Assembly (NCBI RefSeq): GCF_030272615.1
Contig: NC_081414.1
Location: 917,237,509 to 917,301,508, forward strand
Direction: 5' to 3'
Length of the DNA stretch: 64,000 nucleotides
From: Cryptomeria japonica
Lineage: Eukaryota; Streptophyta; Pinopsida; Cupressales; Cupressaceae
A program made the translations under genes and the position numbers. The stretch's first letter is position 1, and every line of letters begins with the position of its first letter. Of the stretch, positions 11,776 through 21,515 are shown one piece after another. The notes beneath the pieces were generated by a model. That model saw nothing but the letters and a program-made list of their open reading frames with translations. It did not search any database and was not told the DNA's origin.

Positions 11776-12561
11776 ATGGAAATGGCTCACAGATTCAATC
11801 GTGTTCGCCGATTTCAGAGGCCAGCAGAGGCAGGAGAGCCGGTGAGTACCACAAAACCTCCTTGTACTTTGTTGCAATAAATATTGTCATTAATGCATGC
11901 TAGGTAGTGCAATATGTCTTCAAGGCCAAATCAGCAGTTCTGTGATGAACATACGTTGTCGATTGGATAAGCTGCTGAGAGGATACACTCAAGCAAGTCC
12001 TCTAGGGAAGACTAGGATAGATTGAGGCACTTTGTGATGAACAGGGAGTACTAAAATATGAGCAGCACTTTGTGATGAATAGTGAGTGCAAATGTGAGCA
12101 GCACTTTGTGATGAACAGGGAGTGCCAAACATGTAGTACTTTGTGATGGACAGGGAGTACCACTAGGATAGAAGCAACACTTTGTGATGAACAGTGAGTG
12201 TCACTAGGACTGAGATGATTGATTTGTGTGACTGCAGGAGTATTTGCCTATGCTGGAGTCACGGGAGAGATTCCCATCGACTCAGAGGTTGCGACCTGAG
12301 TTGACAGCCGAGGATCGAGCTGCGATTGAGGCTATGGGATTGAGACATATTTCGTATGTGCTTGAGTTTCGGGCGAACATGGGATTGCTGACTGCACTGG
12401 CGGAGAGGTGGCACTCTAAGACTTGCATTTTTCATTTGTCGATTGGGGAGATGACAGTCACCCTGGAGGATGTATACAGGATTCTACGGATACCGATCGA
12501 TGGGGAGCTGATTCCATACGATCAAGACGGAGACAGGGATGCCCTTAGACGAGTGTTCTAG
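11776..12561 (+). CDS. Antisense plant-mobile-domain (PMD) ORF, two exons, truncated
   Basis: It lies on + between U's pol remnant and 3' LTR, opposite to gag-pol. Exon 1 (11776-11841) encodes MEMAHRFNRVRRFQRPAEAG plus EP and ends at a good donor (G|gtgagt). The intron (11842-12237) ends gactgcag. Exon 2 (12238-12561) continues in phase through RLRPELTAEDRAAIEAMGLR, LTALAERWHSKTCIFHLSIG and EMTVTLEDVYRILRIPIDG, the hallmark start of the PMD (aminotransferase-like) fold found in plant MAIL proteins and transposons. A TAG at 12559-12561 falls where the family has Trp; homologous reading runs 20 more codons to 12621. At about 130 aa it is only the N-terminal part of a domain usually near 350 aa. 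Antisense ORFs between pol and 3' LTR, some PMD-like, are known for Tat elements. Function unknown. Confidence 0.75.
12027..12215 (+). repeat. Short tandem repeat in PMD intron
   Basis: Five copies of a unit of about 34-42 bp built on 'actttgtgatgaacagggag', starting near 12028, 12065, 12102, 12137 and 12178. It lies wholly within the predicted intron. Confidence 0.8.
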
Positions 12562-12621
12562 GATCTGGGAGTGGAGATGAGGGTGGGACATGTGGCATGG
12601 GATACCATGACATGGACATGA

Positions 12622-14363
12622 TTATCACTACCAACAGTGTTGGCAGGAGTTATCAGTGGGTTCCTCTGTATCAATTTTGTACCATTTTTGTATGATGATG
12701 TAGACACCTGCGGGTGATTGTAGCCATATGATTTTGATATCATTGTATCATGACACTTTATATATATATATGAGATGATTCATCTTTGCGGCAGCTATAT
12801 GCATGTGTACCTATGTGATGATATGTTCTTATGTGATGCTTATGATATGGATGCAAATATGTATATGATGCAATGCAATATTTTTTTTTGTTCTTTTATG
12901 TTTTATATGTGTATGCATGATGCAAATGTGAATGTATGTAATGCAGATGAATATGATAATGCAAATGTAAATTGTGCTAACAGGTGTTGTGTGCAGGATG
13001 TGATGCAGTTGTGATATCTATATGTATGTATGAAATGCTTATATGTGGTAATGCAGGTGCAACTACATGAAATGCAAATGTTTTTGGTGTGTCATTATAC
13101 TCAGTCATGTGATAGCAGGCTACGCGGACTCGAGAAGGACGATGGAAGTCAATCAAGAAAGGGGGATGGAAGATAGAAGATATGAAAGTGAAAGAGCTTC
13201 TTGTGCATTATCATCATTGAGCTTTATTATGGCAAGTAGGTTATGACAATCGAGGCATATGTTTGACCCAGAAAATCATTGTACCTGCTTGCATGGAGAT
13301 AAGACAGTCACAAACAAAGAATGCCCCAATTCATACTAGACTCACAGTGTCCTCATATCCTTGGACAAGTCATAGCATTACTAAAAGACAATCCACAAAC
13401 AACAAAAGAAAAATAGGTGACAATACCCCATCCTTGCCTTTCTAGTCAAAGACATCCTGGAGATAGAATCTCTAGTTAGAGACATCCTGGAAAAGCTAAA
13501 AGACATGTCATCAAAAGATAAAATCAAAAAAGAAAACCAAGACTCGACACCAACATCCACTGTAGTCCTCGAGTTTAGTGTCTCTTATCACCTATATAAG
13601 TCTTATTTGATTGTGGTCACAATGTTTACTTTCACAAAAAGGATAGATAGCACTGAACCATAATGTTGTCTGAGTTTGTTGAAAGATTTGATTTGTTGAA
13701 AGCCCATTGTTGCTGCTGTCTCATCTGAAACTGACTGAATCCATGAAACTGATACTTTATTGCGAAGAAGATGAAACTTTATTGTGGATCTATGATGCAA
13801 ATGTTGCTTTATTGCGGATTGTGCGTGGATAGACTGAAGGAAGATGGAAGAAACTGTACTCCTCAAAACATGTGATGTTCTCAGTTCCACACCCATCACT
13901 AGATGTAGGATTTGTCGTAGCCACAGATAGGAGCTGATTTATTATGGATGGAAAGGGAGGTGAAAAGGGAGGTTTATTATGAATGGCTAACCAATCTTGG
14001 GTAGATCAATAACAAGCCATGATGGGAATGGGTAAGTTTATTATGGATGAATTGGTCGTGAGTGTGTGCAAAGTGAAGTGATGAAAGAGAATCCTGAAGG
14101 AGGGAGGAGCAATATCTCTACACATGGCGTTGGTGACCCAGTTTTCACCATGGTACTTGCCTAGGGTGCCACCGAAGTGGTTTTCACCGTTGGACGAAAT
14201 TATTTCTCTTTACTTTTTTTGATTTTTCAATGTTTTTTGTGTCACAAGGTGCCTGTTTGCCAGGTTTTCACCAAGTAACGATTTTTATGTTTTTTATAAA
14301 AAATTTTGTATTTTTGAATTTTTTGATTTTTTTTGTATTTTTGAATTAGGATACTCTGAAGAG
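12622..14363. other. U non-coding region between PMD ORF and pol remnant
   Basis: This stretch is low-complexity and mostly without convincing coding. 12760-13080 is rich in atgatgcaaatg-like words. Around 13750-14050 there are about six copies of a tttattatggatg-like motif. 14220-14345 has poly-T runs. The 'ggtgacccagttttcaccat' segment (14130-14275) lies just beyond the pol 3' end in minus reading. Small ORFs here look spurious. Confidence 0.5.
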
Positions 14364-15497
14364 CTATGTGTAAAACCTGCGAAGGTACATGTTGTTTATA
14401 GGATCCTCCAAAGGTTCACCCTCTATGGTTGAGAGATGATATGCACTAGATCCATATGCTGTTGTGATGATGTAAGGACCAAGCCAATTTGGTTTGAACT
14501 TGTCCTTCTTCTCTCTGTCTTGCTGATTTTTAGGATTTTCTCTGAGAACTAAGTCACCTACCTCAAATGTGCGAGGCTTGACTTTATGATTGTAGGTGCG
14601 TCGTTCCTTGAATGAATGATGTGTAGCTCGAGTGACTATCTTCCTTGATAAAGGAATTGAGATAGAATTACTAGTGTGTGGACTACGTAGGCCCATATGC
14701 ATGTCACCTAAAGAAGTTTGGGCATCCCTGATAACAAAGTCCTTCGAGGAAGCTCTATTAAAGGTACATGATGTATCGCCAAAAGGGGAAGGATGTGCGG
14801 AACAAGTGGATGAGTGATGAAGGCTTATGATTGTGAAAAGAAGTGAAAGTAGGATAGCATAATGGAGACTAAGGATCAACAAGTATGCTTTATGACTTGA
14901 AATTTTAGAACTTTTGCCCCCAGTTATTTTGATATTAGGGGAGATCATCTCTTGCTCCTTTTGCTTCATAGGATTTTTATCCTTGACTTTGATCTTTGCA
15001 GAGTCCAGTAGCTTTTGATTTTGATTTGGACTGAATGATTTTTCTTTATTTTTGACTTGTAGATTTTTCTTTTCATAGCTTGATTTGTGATCCTTGATTA
15101 GTAAGGGCTTTTGTAATTCTTGTTGATCCAAGTCTGGAAGTGGAGTGGAAATGGAATGAGTGGATGAAATGGTAAGGCTATGTGATTTTTCAAGAGGGCT
15201 GGTGATATACTCAATAGATTCTTCGCTAGAACCACTCTTAGGACTATTGATATCAAGAGCTGCTTGCACCACTAGAGGAGATTTGCATTCAGACTTAGTA
15301 GCCACAACACTAGGTGGTTCACACCCAATTCCTTGCAAATTGTTTATAGATTGTTCCTGTAGACTGAATGTCTTAGGAGATAGTGGGAGTTGATCAACAT
15401 GAAAGATATACTCACCACATCCCATGTCTTTAAACTTGAAATCTTCTTTGTGCTCTTCTTGTTTCGATGTAGAAGCTTTCAATGATTCTAGATCCAC
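14364..15497 (-). CDS. U pol remnant: post-protease linker fused to integrase C-terminus (377 aa)
   Basis: One uninterrupted minus ORF. Residues 1 to about 200 are a Ser/Lys-rich low-complexity linker. About 205-230 is a strong hydrophobic segment (AYLLILSLHYAILLSLLFTI) that could be membrane-spanning. About 285-377 is the C-terminal domain of a Tat-type gypsy integrase (VKPRTFEVGDLVLREN, KFKPNWLGPYII, ending NNMYLRRFYT). Reverse transcriptase, RNase H and the integrase DDE core, which normally lie between protease and this domain, are absent. The frame is intact across the presumed deletion joint, so the shortened protein may be a propagating form rather than random decay. Polymerase and integrase would have to be supplied by another element. 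Confidence 0.8.
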   Translation of the reverse strand: MDLESLKASTSKQEEHKEDFKFKDMGCGEYIFHVDQLPLSPKTFSLQEQSINNLQGIGCEPPSVVATKSECKSPLVVQAALDINSPKSGSSEESIEYITSPLEKSHSLTISSTHSISTPLPDLDQQELQKPLLIKDHKSSYEKKNLQVKNKEKSFSPNQNQKLLDSAKIKVKDKNPMKQKEQEMISPNIKITGGKSSKISSHKAYLLILSLHYAILLSLLFTIISLHHSSTCSAHPSPFGDTSCTFNRASSKDFVIRDAQTSLGDMHMGLRSPHTSNSISIPLSRKIVTRATHHSFKERRTYNHKVKPRTFEVGDLVLRENPKNQQDREKKDKFKPNWLGPYIITTAYGSSAYHLSTIEGEPLEDPINNMYLRRFYT

Positions 15498-15554
15498 GTA
15501 TGATGAAGATGGAATAGCCTCTCGATTGACTGGTATTGTTATTTCTGATCGAGG

Positions 15555-16094
15555 TCACATATTGTTGCAATATATGAATGGATTAGGATTACCGTTAACT
15601 GTTACCTCCACTCCATTGTGAGGAAACTTAATGCATTGGTGATATGTAGATGGTACTGCACTCATCTCATGAGTCCATGGACGTCCCAAAAGTATGTTGT
15701 ATGTGAGATCTAAATCAAGGACCTGAAAAACCACATCCTTTGTAACGGGCCCAACTCTGAGAGGTAAGGTGACTGTGCCTTTGGATGAACGTTCTTCATC
15801 ATCATATGCCTTGATGGTAATTTTGTTTGTAGCATTGACAGCTTTTTCAAAATATCCCAATTGTTTAATAGTGCTCAACATACAAATGTTTAGACCTGCT
15901 CCTCCATCTATCAGGACTTGTTTTATTCGATTTTTGTGTATGAAGGCTTCAATGTGTAATGGTGCATTATGTGGCTGACTTATGGAGGCATCGTCAGCTT
16001 CCATGAATGTAAGGGGGTGTGGAATGGAAAGGTATCCCACCATGGCTTGAAACTGGTCCACGTTCAGATCAGTAGGAACAACAGTTTCTCTCAA
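15555..16094 (-). CDS. U protease (retropepsin-like) domain
   Basis: A minus ORF of 179 aa with an aspartic protease core: IKQVLIDGGAGLNICMLSTI at about residues 57-76 (DGGA in place of the usual DSGA/DTGA; catalytic Asp kept) and YNILLGRPWTHEM at about 131-143, the flap/ILGRPW-type motif of Tat elements. It follows gag downstream in the same orientation. It would cleave the Gag-Pol polyprotein. The DSG-to-DGG change may be natural in this family or a mutation. Confidence 0.85.
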   Translation of the reverse strand: MRETVVPTDLNVDQFQAMVGYLSIPHPLTFMEADDASISQPHNAPLHIEAFIHKNRIKQVLIDGGAGLNICMLSTIKQLGYFEKAVNATNKITIKAYDDEERSSKGTVTLPLRVGPVTKDVVFQVLDLDLTYNILLGRPWTHEMSAVPSTYHQCIKFPHNGVEVTVNGNPNPFIYCNNM

Positions 16095-16205
16095 GATTTT
16101 GTCAAGAATGGATTTATGTGCAGGGGATATGTGTAAGAGCTCAAGAATGGAGATGAGCGCGGGTGTCTTCCCTAATTGTTCTACAAGGTCATACTCAGGC
16201 TTAGT

Positions 16206-17324
16206 TCATGAGGAAGCAGTGTTTTTAGTTGGAGCACCTTGGAAAGTGAATTTACCTCGGAGGGTTGTAACATTGCATTCATAGGTAGGTTCGGAAGAAG
16301 ATCTAATGCCTTTTATTACAATCTTCGGTCTTTGGGCGGAATTCTCAGACGTTTTGTCCTTGATAATAATGGTAGAGACATAATTGTCCATTGAAATGTG
16401 ATTGACAGTTGAATCATAGTTATAAGATGCTCTGGTATAGTTGGTTTGGTCATCTGTGGCTTTAGCTTTTCCTTTGTCATGTTTTGGGAATGGTTCCTTA
16501 AACATCTCATGTTCTTGATTGGATGAGTACCCTTCAATCTCAATGTCACCCCTATCAATGAGATCTTTTATGATGTTCTTTAGTCGATGGCAATTTCCTG
16601 TCTTATGTCCCTTGCTTTTATGAAATTCACAATATTCATCATCATTCCACCAATTTGGTTTAACCTTTGGCTCATATGGAGGAAAATCTGGAACTGTGAT
16701 TACTTTGTTTGCCACTAGCTTTTTGAAAACTGACTCAAGTGGTTCTCCCAATGGAGTGTACTTCCTTCGTGATTTAGAAGTTGTTTGAGTATTCACCTGA
16801 TTTGATCTGGAAAAGATGAATTTGGGTCGCACTGTATTGGCATCAACAACACCATCATTGACTATGTTCTTGTTTTTATTCCAAAATCTTGGCTTGTCTT
16901 TTCCTTTAAAGTCATCTTTGTTTTCCTTGAATATCTTAATGACTCCTTGTTCAATTAGGACCTTCTCTGTTGCTAAGCCTTTTTCAATGACGTCCTTGAA
17001 GGTGGACAAACAAGCTTTCCTTAGATCATAGCCAATGTCTTTGTTGGCATTTTGGGTGAACATCTCTACCATTTGTTTTTGTGGAATTTCACAAGAGCAT
17101 CTGCTGGCTAGATTCCTCCATCTTTGTAAAAATGATGCAAAAGACTCTCCCTCTTTTTGCTTGGTGTTGCACAAAGTAGTGACTGATATGTCTGTCTCTA
17201 TGTTGTAGGAGAAATGTTGAATAAATTCCTCTGCTAATTCACCCCATGACTTAATTCCAGGTGGAAGTTGGGAGAACCATTCCATAGCTTGATCGCCTAG
17301 GCTTTGTGGGAATAATCTCATCAA
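16206..17324 (-). CDS. U gag core and zinc knuckle (Retrotrans_gag)
   Basis: A 372-aa open minus stretch. Residues 1-110 carry the Ty3/gypsy capsid signature: SLGDQAMEWFSQLPPGIKSW, EFIQHFSYN, and the region around ESFASFLQRWRNLASRC. A single knuckle-like CEFHKSKGHKTGNCHRL lies near residues 227-243. The C-terminus links toward protease. The upstream gag continues in 17347-17559 and 17746-18462 in other frames, so at least one frameshift plus a TAG (near 17330) separates the parts; the real protein began near 18462. Gypsy Gag assignment is secure; Tat affiliation rests on the protease and integrase ends. Confidence 0.85.
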   Translation of the reverse strand: MMRLFPQSLGDQAMEWFSQLPPGIKSWGELAEEFIQHFSYNIETDISVTTLCNTKQKEGESFASFLQRWRNLASRCSCEIPQKQMVEMFTQNANKDIGYDLRKACLSTFKDVIEKGLATEKVLIEQGVIKIFKENKDDFKGKDKPRFWNKNKNIVNDGVVDANTVRPKFIFSRSNQVNTQTTSKSRRKYTPLGEPLESVFKKLVANKVITVPDFPPYEPKVKPNWWNDDEYCEFHKSKGHKTGNCHRLKNIIKDLIDRGDIEIEGYSSNQEHEMFKEPFPKHDKGKAKATDDQTNYTRASYNYDSTVNHISMDNYVSTIIIKDKTSENSAQRPKIVIKGIRSSSEPTYECNVTTLRGKFTFQGAPTKNTASS

Positions 17325-17346
17325 ATATGTCTATTCTGAAGCTACC

Positions 17347-18462
17347 TCAATGCAAGCTATGAAAAACTGTCTTATGTGTCTTAGGATTCCCTTTTCCTCT
17401 ATACTTATCAACTTTAGGTGTCACAAAGTGTGTAGGAAAAGGAGGCATTGGAATGCTCTTGTCAAATGGATAAGGACATATGTCTCTCATTGTGTATGTT
17501 GGCTTTGGTGTATTTATGTCCTCCATTTTCTTTTGTAAGTCCCTGATTTGTTGCTCCAAATTGCTCTTAGGTGGAGATCAACTTCTTGGACCATTACCCA
17601 TGCTTGAGGCACCAATTGGAGGAGGAGCATGTTGCATATATGGATGATATTGATCATACACATGTTCATATGGAGGAGGTCTATAGTGATGCTGCATATA
17701 TGGACCACTTGGTATAGATTCATGTTGAGGAACAAAATATCTACTTTATCCATGTATTCCATACTCTACAGGCATGTTATGTTCTAATGTGTTGCCCCCA
17801 AATTTGACACGGGGTTTCCTTGTGTCCAAATTTTGAGCATGCCTTTGAATATCCAATTGCTTTGGTGGTTGATTCGTAGCATTGATATGTGATTGAGCAT
17901 ATTTCTCTGCATAAGACTTCCATAATGGTCTACGAAGGTGAGTATCATATGCTTGACCATGTGTGTATGGGACCTCTATTTTTTGAAACAAAGATGATGG
18001 TGATTCAGGTACCATATGTGGTCCTCTATTGCCTCCACTATTAGGCCTCCTTTGATCCATGTTGGAGTGAGGTTGTTGCAAAGGTCGATTTTCCATTATT
18101 TGAGACATGTCAAAATCATGAGGTATCTTGGCTCCACTTTGTGCCATCATTTGTAAGAAGTATTGTCTATCCCTCCTCATTATTTCCTCAACCAATCGAT
18201 TGAAACAGGGATCCATAATGGATTCTTCCACATCTGCTGAATGTAATGAAAAGTTGTCCATATCATCATTGTGTGTATCATTGTTGTTTGTAGTGTCCAT
18301 GTTCTCAACATTTGGAATGTTTCTATAGCCATCCATGTCAGGTAATGTAGTATGATCAGAATTGAAAAAGATATCATTGTCATACTCATAAGAGCTCATG
18401 TTTGCGAACTCTTGAGCCTCTTTAGTTTCTCTCCTAGATTTTTGAAGACGGGTTTCAACCAT
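17347..18462 (-). pseudogene. U gag N-terminal region, frame-broken
   Basis: The minus ORF 17746-18462 (238 aa, MVETRLQKSRRETKEAQEFA...) is the likely Gag start: acidic Asn/Asp-rich, then NRLVEEIMRRDRQYFLQMMA helical and Pro/Gln-rich sequence. The 17347-17559 block (EQQIRDLQKKMEDINTPKPT) is a short coiled coil entering the capsid domain. Between them (17560-17745) is Tyr/Met/His/Pro-rich low-complexity sequence. Start chosen because MVETRLQ is the first Met after the leader and is followed by a long open frame. Frame breaks near 17330 and 17560-17745 mean the full Gag is not made from this copy. Confidence 0.7.
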
Positions 18463-20697
18463 GAACTAGGTATTGACCGAGATGTGTGAGACTAGATGAA
18501 AATGGAAAAAGTATGGAAGACCAAGGGTTGGATGGAATGTAAATGAATCTGAAGTGTACTTGCAATGTCCAAAGTGTAAGACCAAGTATGTATGTAGTAG
18601 AGTAGGTGTGACTTCCAAAGAGAGGATAGTTTCTCTTGATGAGGTAAGTTGACCTTGACTCTAAGTAAGACCAAATGAGACCCAAAGGTGATAGACCTTG
18701 ATCAGGGACCACTTAGCAAAATGTTGTTGTATGTAGTGTGTTGACAAAGTATGATGAGGACAAGCAAGTGACCTCTTGACTCAAGTTTAGACAAATGTAA
18801 ATTTAATGCAAGATGTAAAGCAATGATGGACTTTGTGAGACCCAAAGACAAGTTGAATGCTAGATGAAAACCTAGAGAAACAACCTAGGAAGCTCAAGAA
18901 TTCTGAAACTGATTGCTCTTGTTTGCTAGACTGTAAAATTTTTCCAATTTGTGAAGTTGTTGGTTGTGACCAAATCTGAATGTTTGACTGTTTTTTGTGA
19001 TAAGAGGACACAATGTTGATGAGGACTGAATGTTTGCAAGTGTTTAGACTCAAAATGACTCCAAGAAAAGTGTGTTGTTTTATGTAAAAATATTTTGCAT
19101 ACACTTGAAGACACAAAAGACACAATGTTTTGTTGTTTGGTCTTGAATGTTTAAAATAAGTCAAGCACAATTCTTATGGCTGGCCAAGACAATAGTTGTT
19201 GATCCCACATGAGGTTTTACCCCCGAGGCTATGCTATTCAGAGCAGATACTTAGATGCTTGACCTCACTGGCTCCATCCTCAGCACTCACTTCTCGGGTC
19301 AACCAAGCATCAGTCCCCATGAAAACTCCTCATGGCAAACTTTGTATCTCTATTAAGAACCGTATGTGTGTGGGTCGCTACCAGAGGTTTGACCTCCTGC
19401 CTCAACAACTAGAAGGATTTTGGCTTCTAAAACAAAAAGGTGCTAGTAAGGGCATCCGCTCGTGTGGCCATACATGCGGCACTTTCAGCTCTATAAATAT
19501 AGAAGGCTCCCAGCCGGTAGGGGTTACGCCCTACAATTGATCAAATAAATTTGATCAAACGGGTTTATGGGGAGACATAGTGTCGGTATGAACTAATCAG
19601 CACACGTTATCCATAGTTTTCACCATGAATACAGTTGTTTATAGTGGTTCGAAAGAGGTGGGTTTTCCTCACTACCACTTGGGTCATTCTCTTCTCACTA
19701 GTAGTCCTAATGACCACACGGGAAGATAGACCCTCTAAAGATTAAACAAAAAGAGCCTACTGCTCAAGACACAAAAGACAATGATTCAATTTTAGTGCAC
19801 CAATTGAAGTGTTTGCTAGTCTATGAAAACAAGGCACACAATAAAAATCCAAAAACCCTTGCCAAGGATCTGCAACAAATATTTATTAGTAGTTTGGATT
19901 GTTTGAAATAATCACCACTTCCTGCAAGAACACAAGTTAGGTAAATTTTAGATCCAAAAGACTTTGTGAAATAGGGGCCTTCAACAATGCATTTTGTTGA
20001 CCAATTCAAAGATCTGATTCATCATAAAAAAATGCCACCTATAAAATTTCAATAGATTTCCATAAATTTAAGAAAATCCAAAAAAATTGCTAATTTGCTC
20101 CAAAAATTAATTTTTTATGAAAAATCATAAAAAATTCATATAAAATGCAAAATCGATCCAAAAAATCTGAAATTTTTACTGAATCCTTCTACTATTTTTC
20201 TTGACTTGCACAAAAAATTTGATGTCAAAATTCAAAGCCGTTTGTGAGATCTGATCAAAATAAGGAAAAACCCTAATTTTTAAAGATCCAATTTTTAGGG
20301 AAATATTTTGCATCAAAATTGAAATCACAAAGAACATATCCTATGTATAATTATGAGATATTTCCAAAAATGTAATAAAATCTGAAAAATTCTCTCATTT
20401 TCTCTCAAAATTAATTTTTTATGAAAAATAAATAAAAAATTCATATAAAATGAAAATGTGCTCCAAAAATTCTGAATTTTGGATTGAGAGCTCCTGATAC
20501 TTTCTTCAACTTTCAAAAAAAAATTTGGTGCAAAATTTCCTAGCCGTTTGTGAGATATGATCGAATCTCTCCAAGATCTTGATTTTGTGTCCAAAACCCT
20601 AGCTGCACAAGGTTATTCTCCAAATTGTTTTACAAAACAACAATATAGGGTTAGAAAAATATGCAAAAAAAAAACACAGATCTAGTAAAAATCCATG
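18463..20697 (-). other. U 5' leader (untranslated), 2.2 kb
   Basis: This lies between the U PBS and gag on the minus strand. A more GC-rich block at 19200-19560 has an unusual base composition for this window. 20030-20560 is AT-rich with two diverged copies of a unit around 'attttttatgaaaaat' (20105 and 20408), each followed by a 'gccgtttgtgagat' motif (20240 and 20543). No convincing coding. Confidence 0.6.
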
Positions 20698-20714
20698 TCC
20701 CATGGGGCGTGCCA
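20698..20714 (-). other. Candidate PBS of element U
   Basis: Minus-strand TGGCACGCCCCATGGGA starts three bases from the LTR edge at 20718. It begins with TGG as gypsy PBSs do, but I cannot assign the tRNA from memory. Confidence 0.65.
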
Positions 20715-20717
20715 AAA

Positions 20718-21510
20718 TGTTTATGGTGAAAATGGATAACAATAATAATGATATTGAAAGGCTAAATGAATTCAACCACAAAACCCTAGCCTAACAACAA
20801 CAAAGATCCACCATAACATATGAAGATTACCTAAGACAATGCAAATCAAATGAAATCACAAATATTATACCATCACATGTCCAATAGGGTTTGGATCTCC
20901 ATTCTTCCTATCTCCATTGATCTTGTTTGATGTATTTGCTCTCAGATTTTATGTGTGCACAAGAGCTCAACAAAGAACAGAATGTGGTTGCAAGTAGGAT
21001 CGCATATGCCAAGTAGTCAAATTGATCAAGTAGTTAGGGTTATTAGGATGATTGATTAGGGTTTGATAATGAAGGAAGCATCTCTTTATATAGAAGACAC
21101 TATATGAAATGGAGGGATAAGATTGAGAGGTGTAAAAGGAGGTCGGTTATGATTAGAGGGTAGGTAAAAGAAATAATAAAATAATGAAAGGGGTAGGTAG
21201 TGTATGAATTAAGAGATGAATGACATGTGTCATGGGTAGAAAAGGTTAATGAATTAATTAAATAAATAAAGATTTATATAATTAATAGAAGAAGTGGGAT
21301 CAATTAAATAAATAAGATATTTATTTAATTTATGAAAAGGATAATTTAAATAAATAAATGTATTTATTTAAATGAGAAATAAGGCTAGAAGAGGATAAAT
21401 GAATTAATTAAATAAATAAAGATTTATTTAATTAATAGAAGAATTAAGCTTAGATAATTAAATAAATAAAATATTTATTTAATTAGACTGGACAATTTTG
21501 GGTGTCTACA
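20718..21510 (-). repeat. U 5' LTR (right)
   Basis: It is 793 bp, the partner of 10661-11438. A TATA-like box (plus-strand tttatata near 21085-21092) lies in minus orientation with the same context as in the other LTR. It ends gtgtctaca, then TSD ctaat. Confidence 0.93.
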
Positions 21511-21515
21511 CTAAT

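Larger units (their letters stand above)
10661..21510 (-). mobile_element. Element U: Tat-like Ty3/gypsy retrotransposon lacking RT/RNase H/integrase core
   Basis: LTRs 10661-11438 and 20718-21510 (tgtttatgg...gtgtctaca) are flanked by a perfect TSD ctaat. The PPT complement ttttgcccctctttaag follows the left LTR; on the minus strand it is a clean purine tract ending at the LTR. A PBS candidate TGGCACGCCCCATGGGA is at 20698-20714. Minus order: leader (20697-18463), gag, protease, then an ORF joining a linker to the integrase C-terminus. An antisense PMD ORF lies at 11776-12561. No RT or integrase catalytic core is present. The LTRs differ by few substitutions plus small AT-rich indels, so U is probably the youngest insertion here. 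Confidence 0.9.

Noticed and set aside
12775-13014. 79-aa ORF rich in Met/Tyr/Cys/Asp
   Set aside because: It comes from atgatgcaaatg-like low-complexity DNA in U's non-coding region; no domain pattern.
14632-14817. A possible small gene antisense to the U pol remnant, and the ORFs at 15160-15393 and 15424-15621
   Set aside because: They are short, opposite to a confident 377-aa ORF, and have no domain pattern.
19196-19540. 114-aa plus ORF in a GC-richer block
   Set aside because: It lies antisense in the U leader; the frame looks like a by-product and shows no recognisable domain. The block itself may be structural RNA of the leader.
20698-20714. tRNA-like sequences at PBS sites as possible tRNA genes
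   Set aside because: Only 11-18 bases match tRNA 3' ends, next to LTRs; no cloverleaf is present. These are primer-binding sites.
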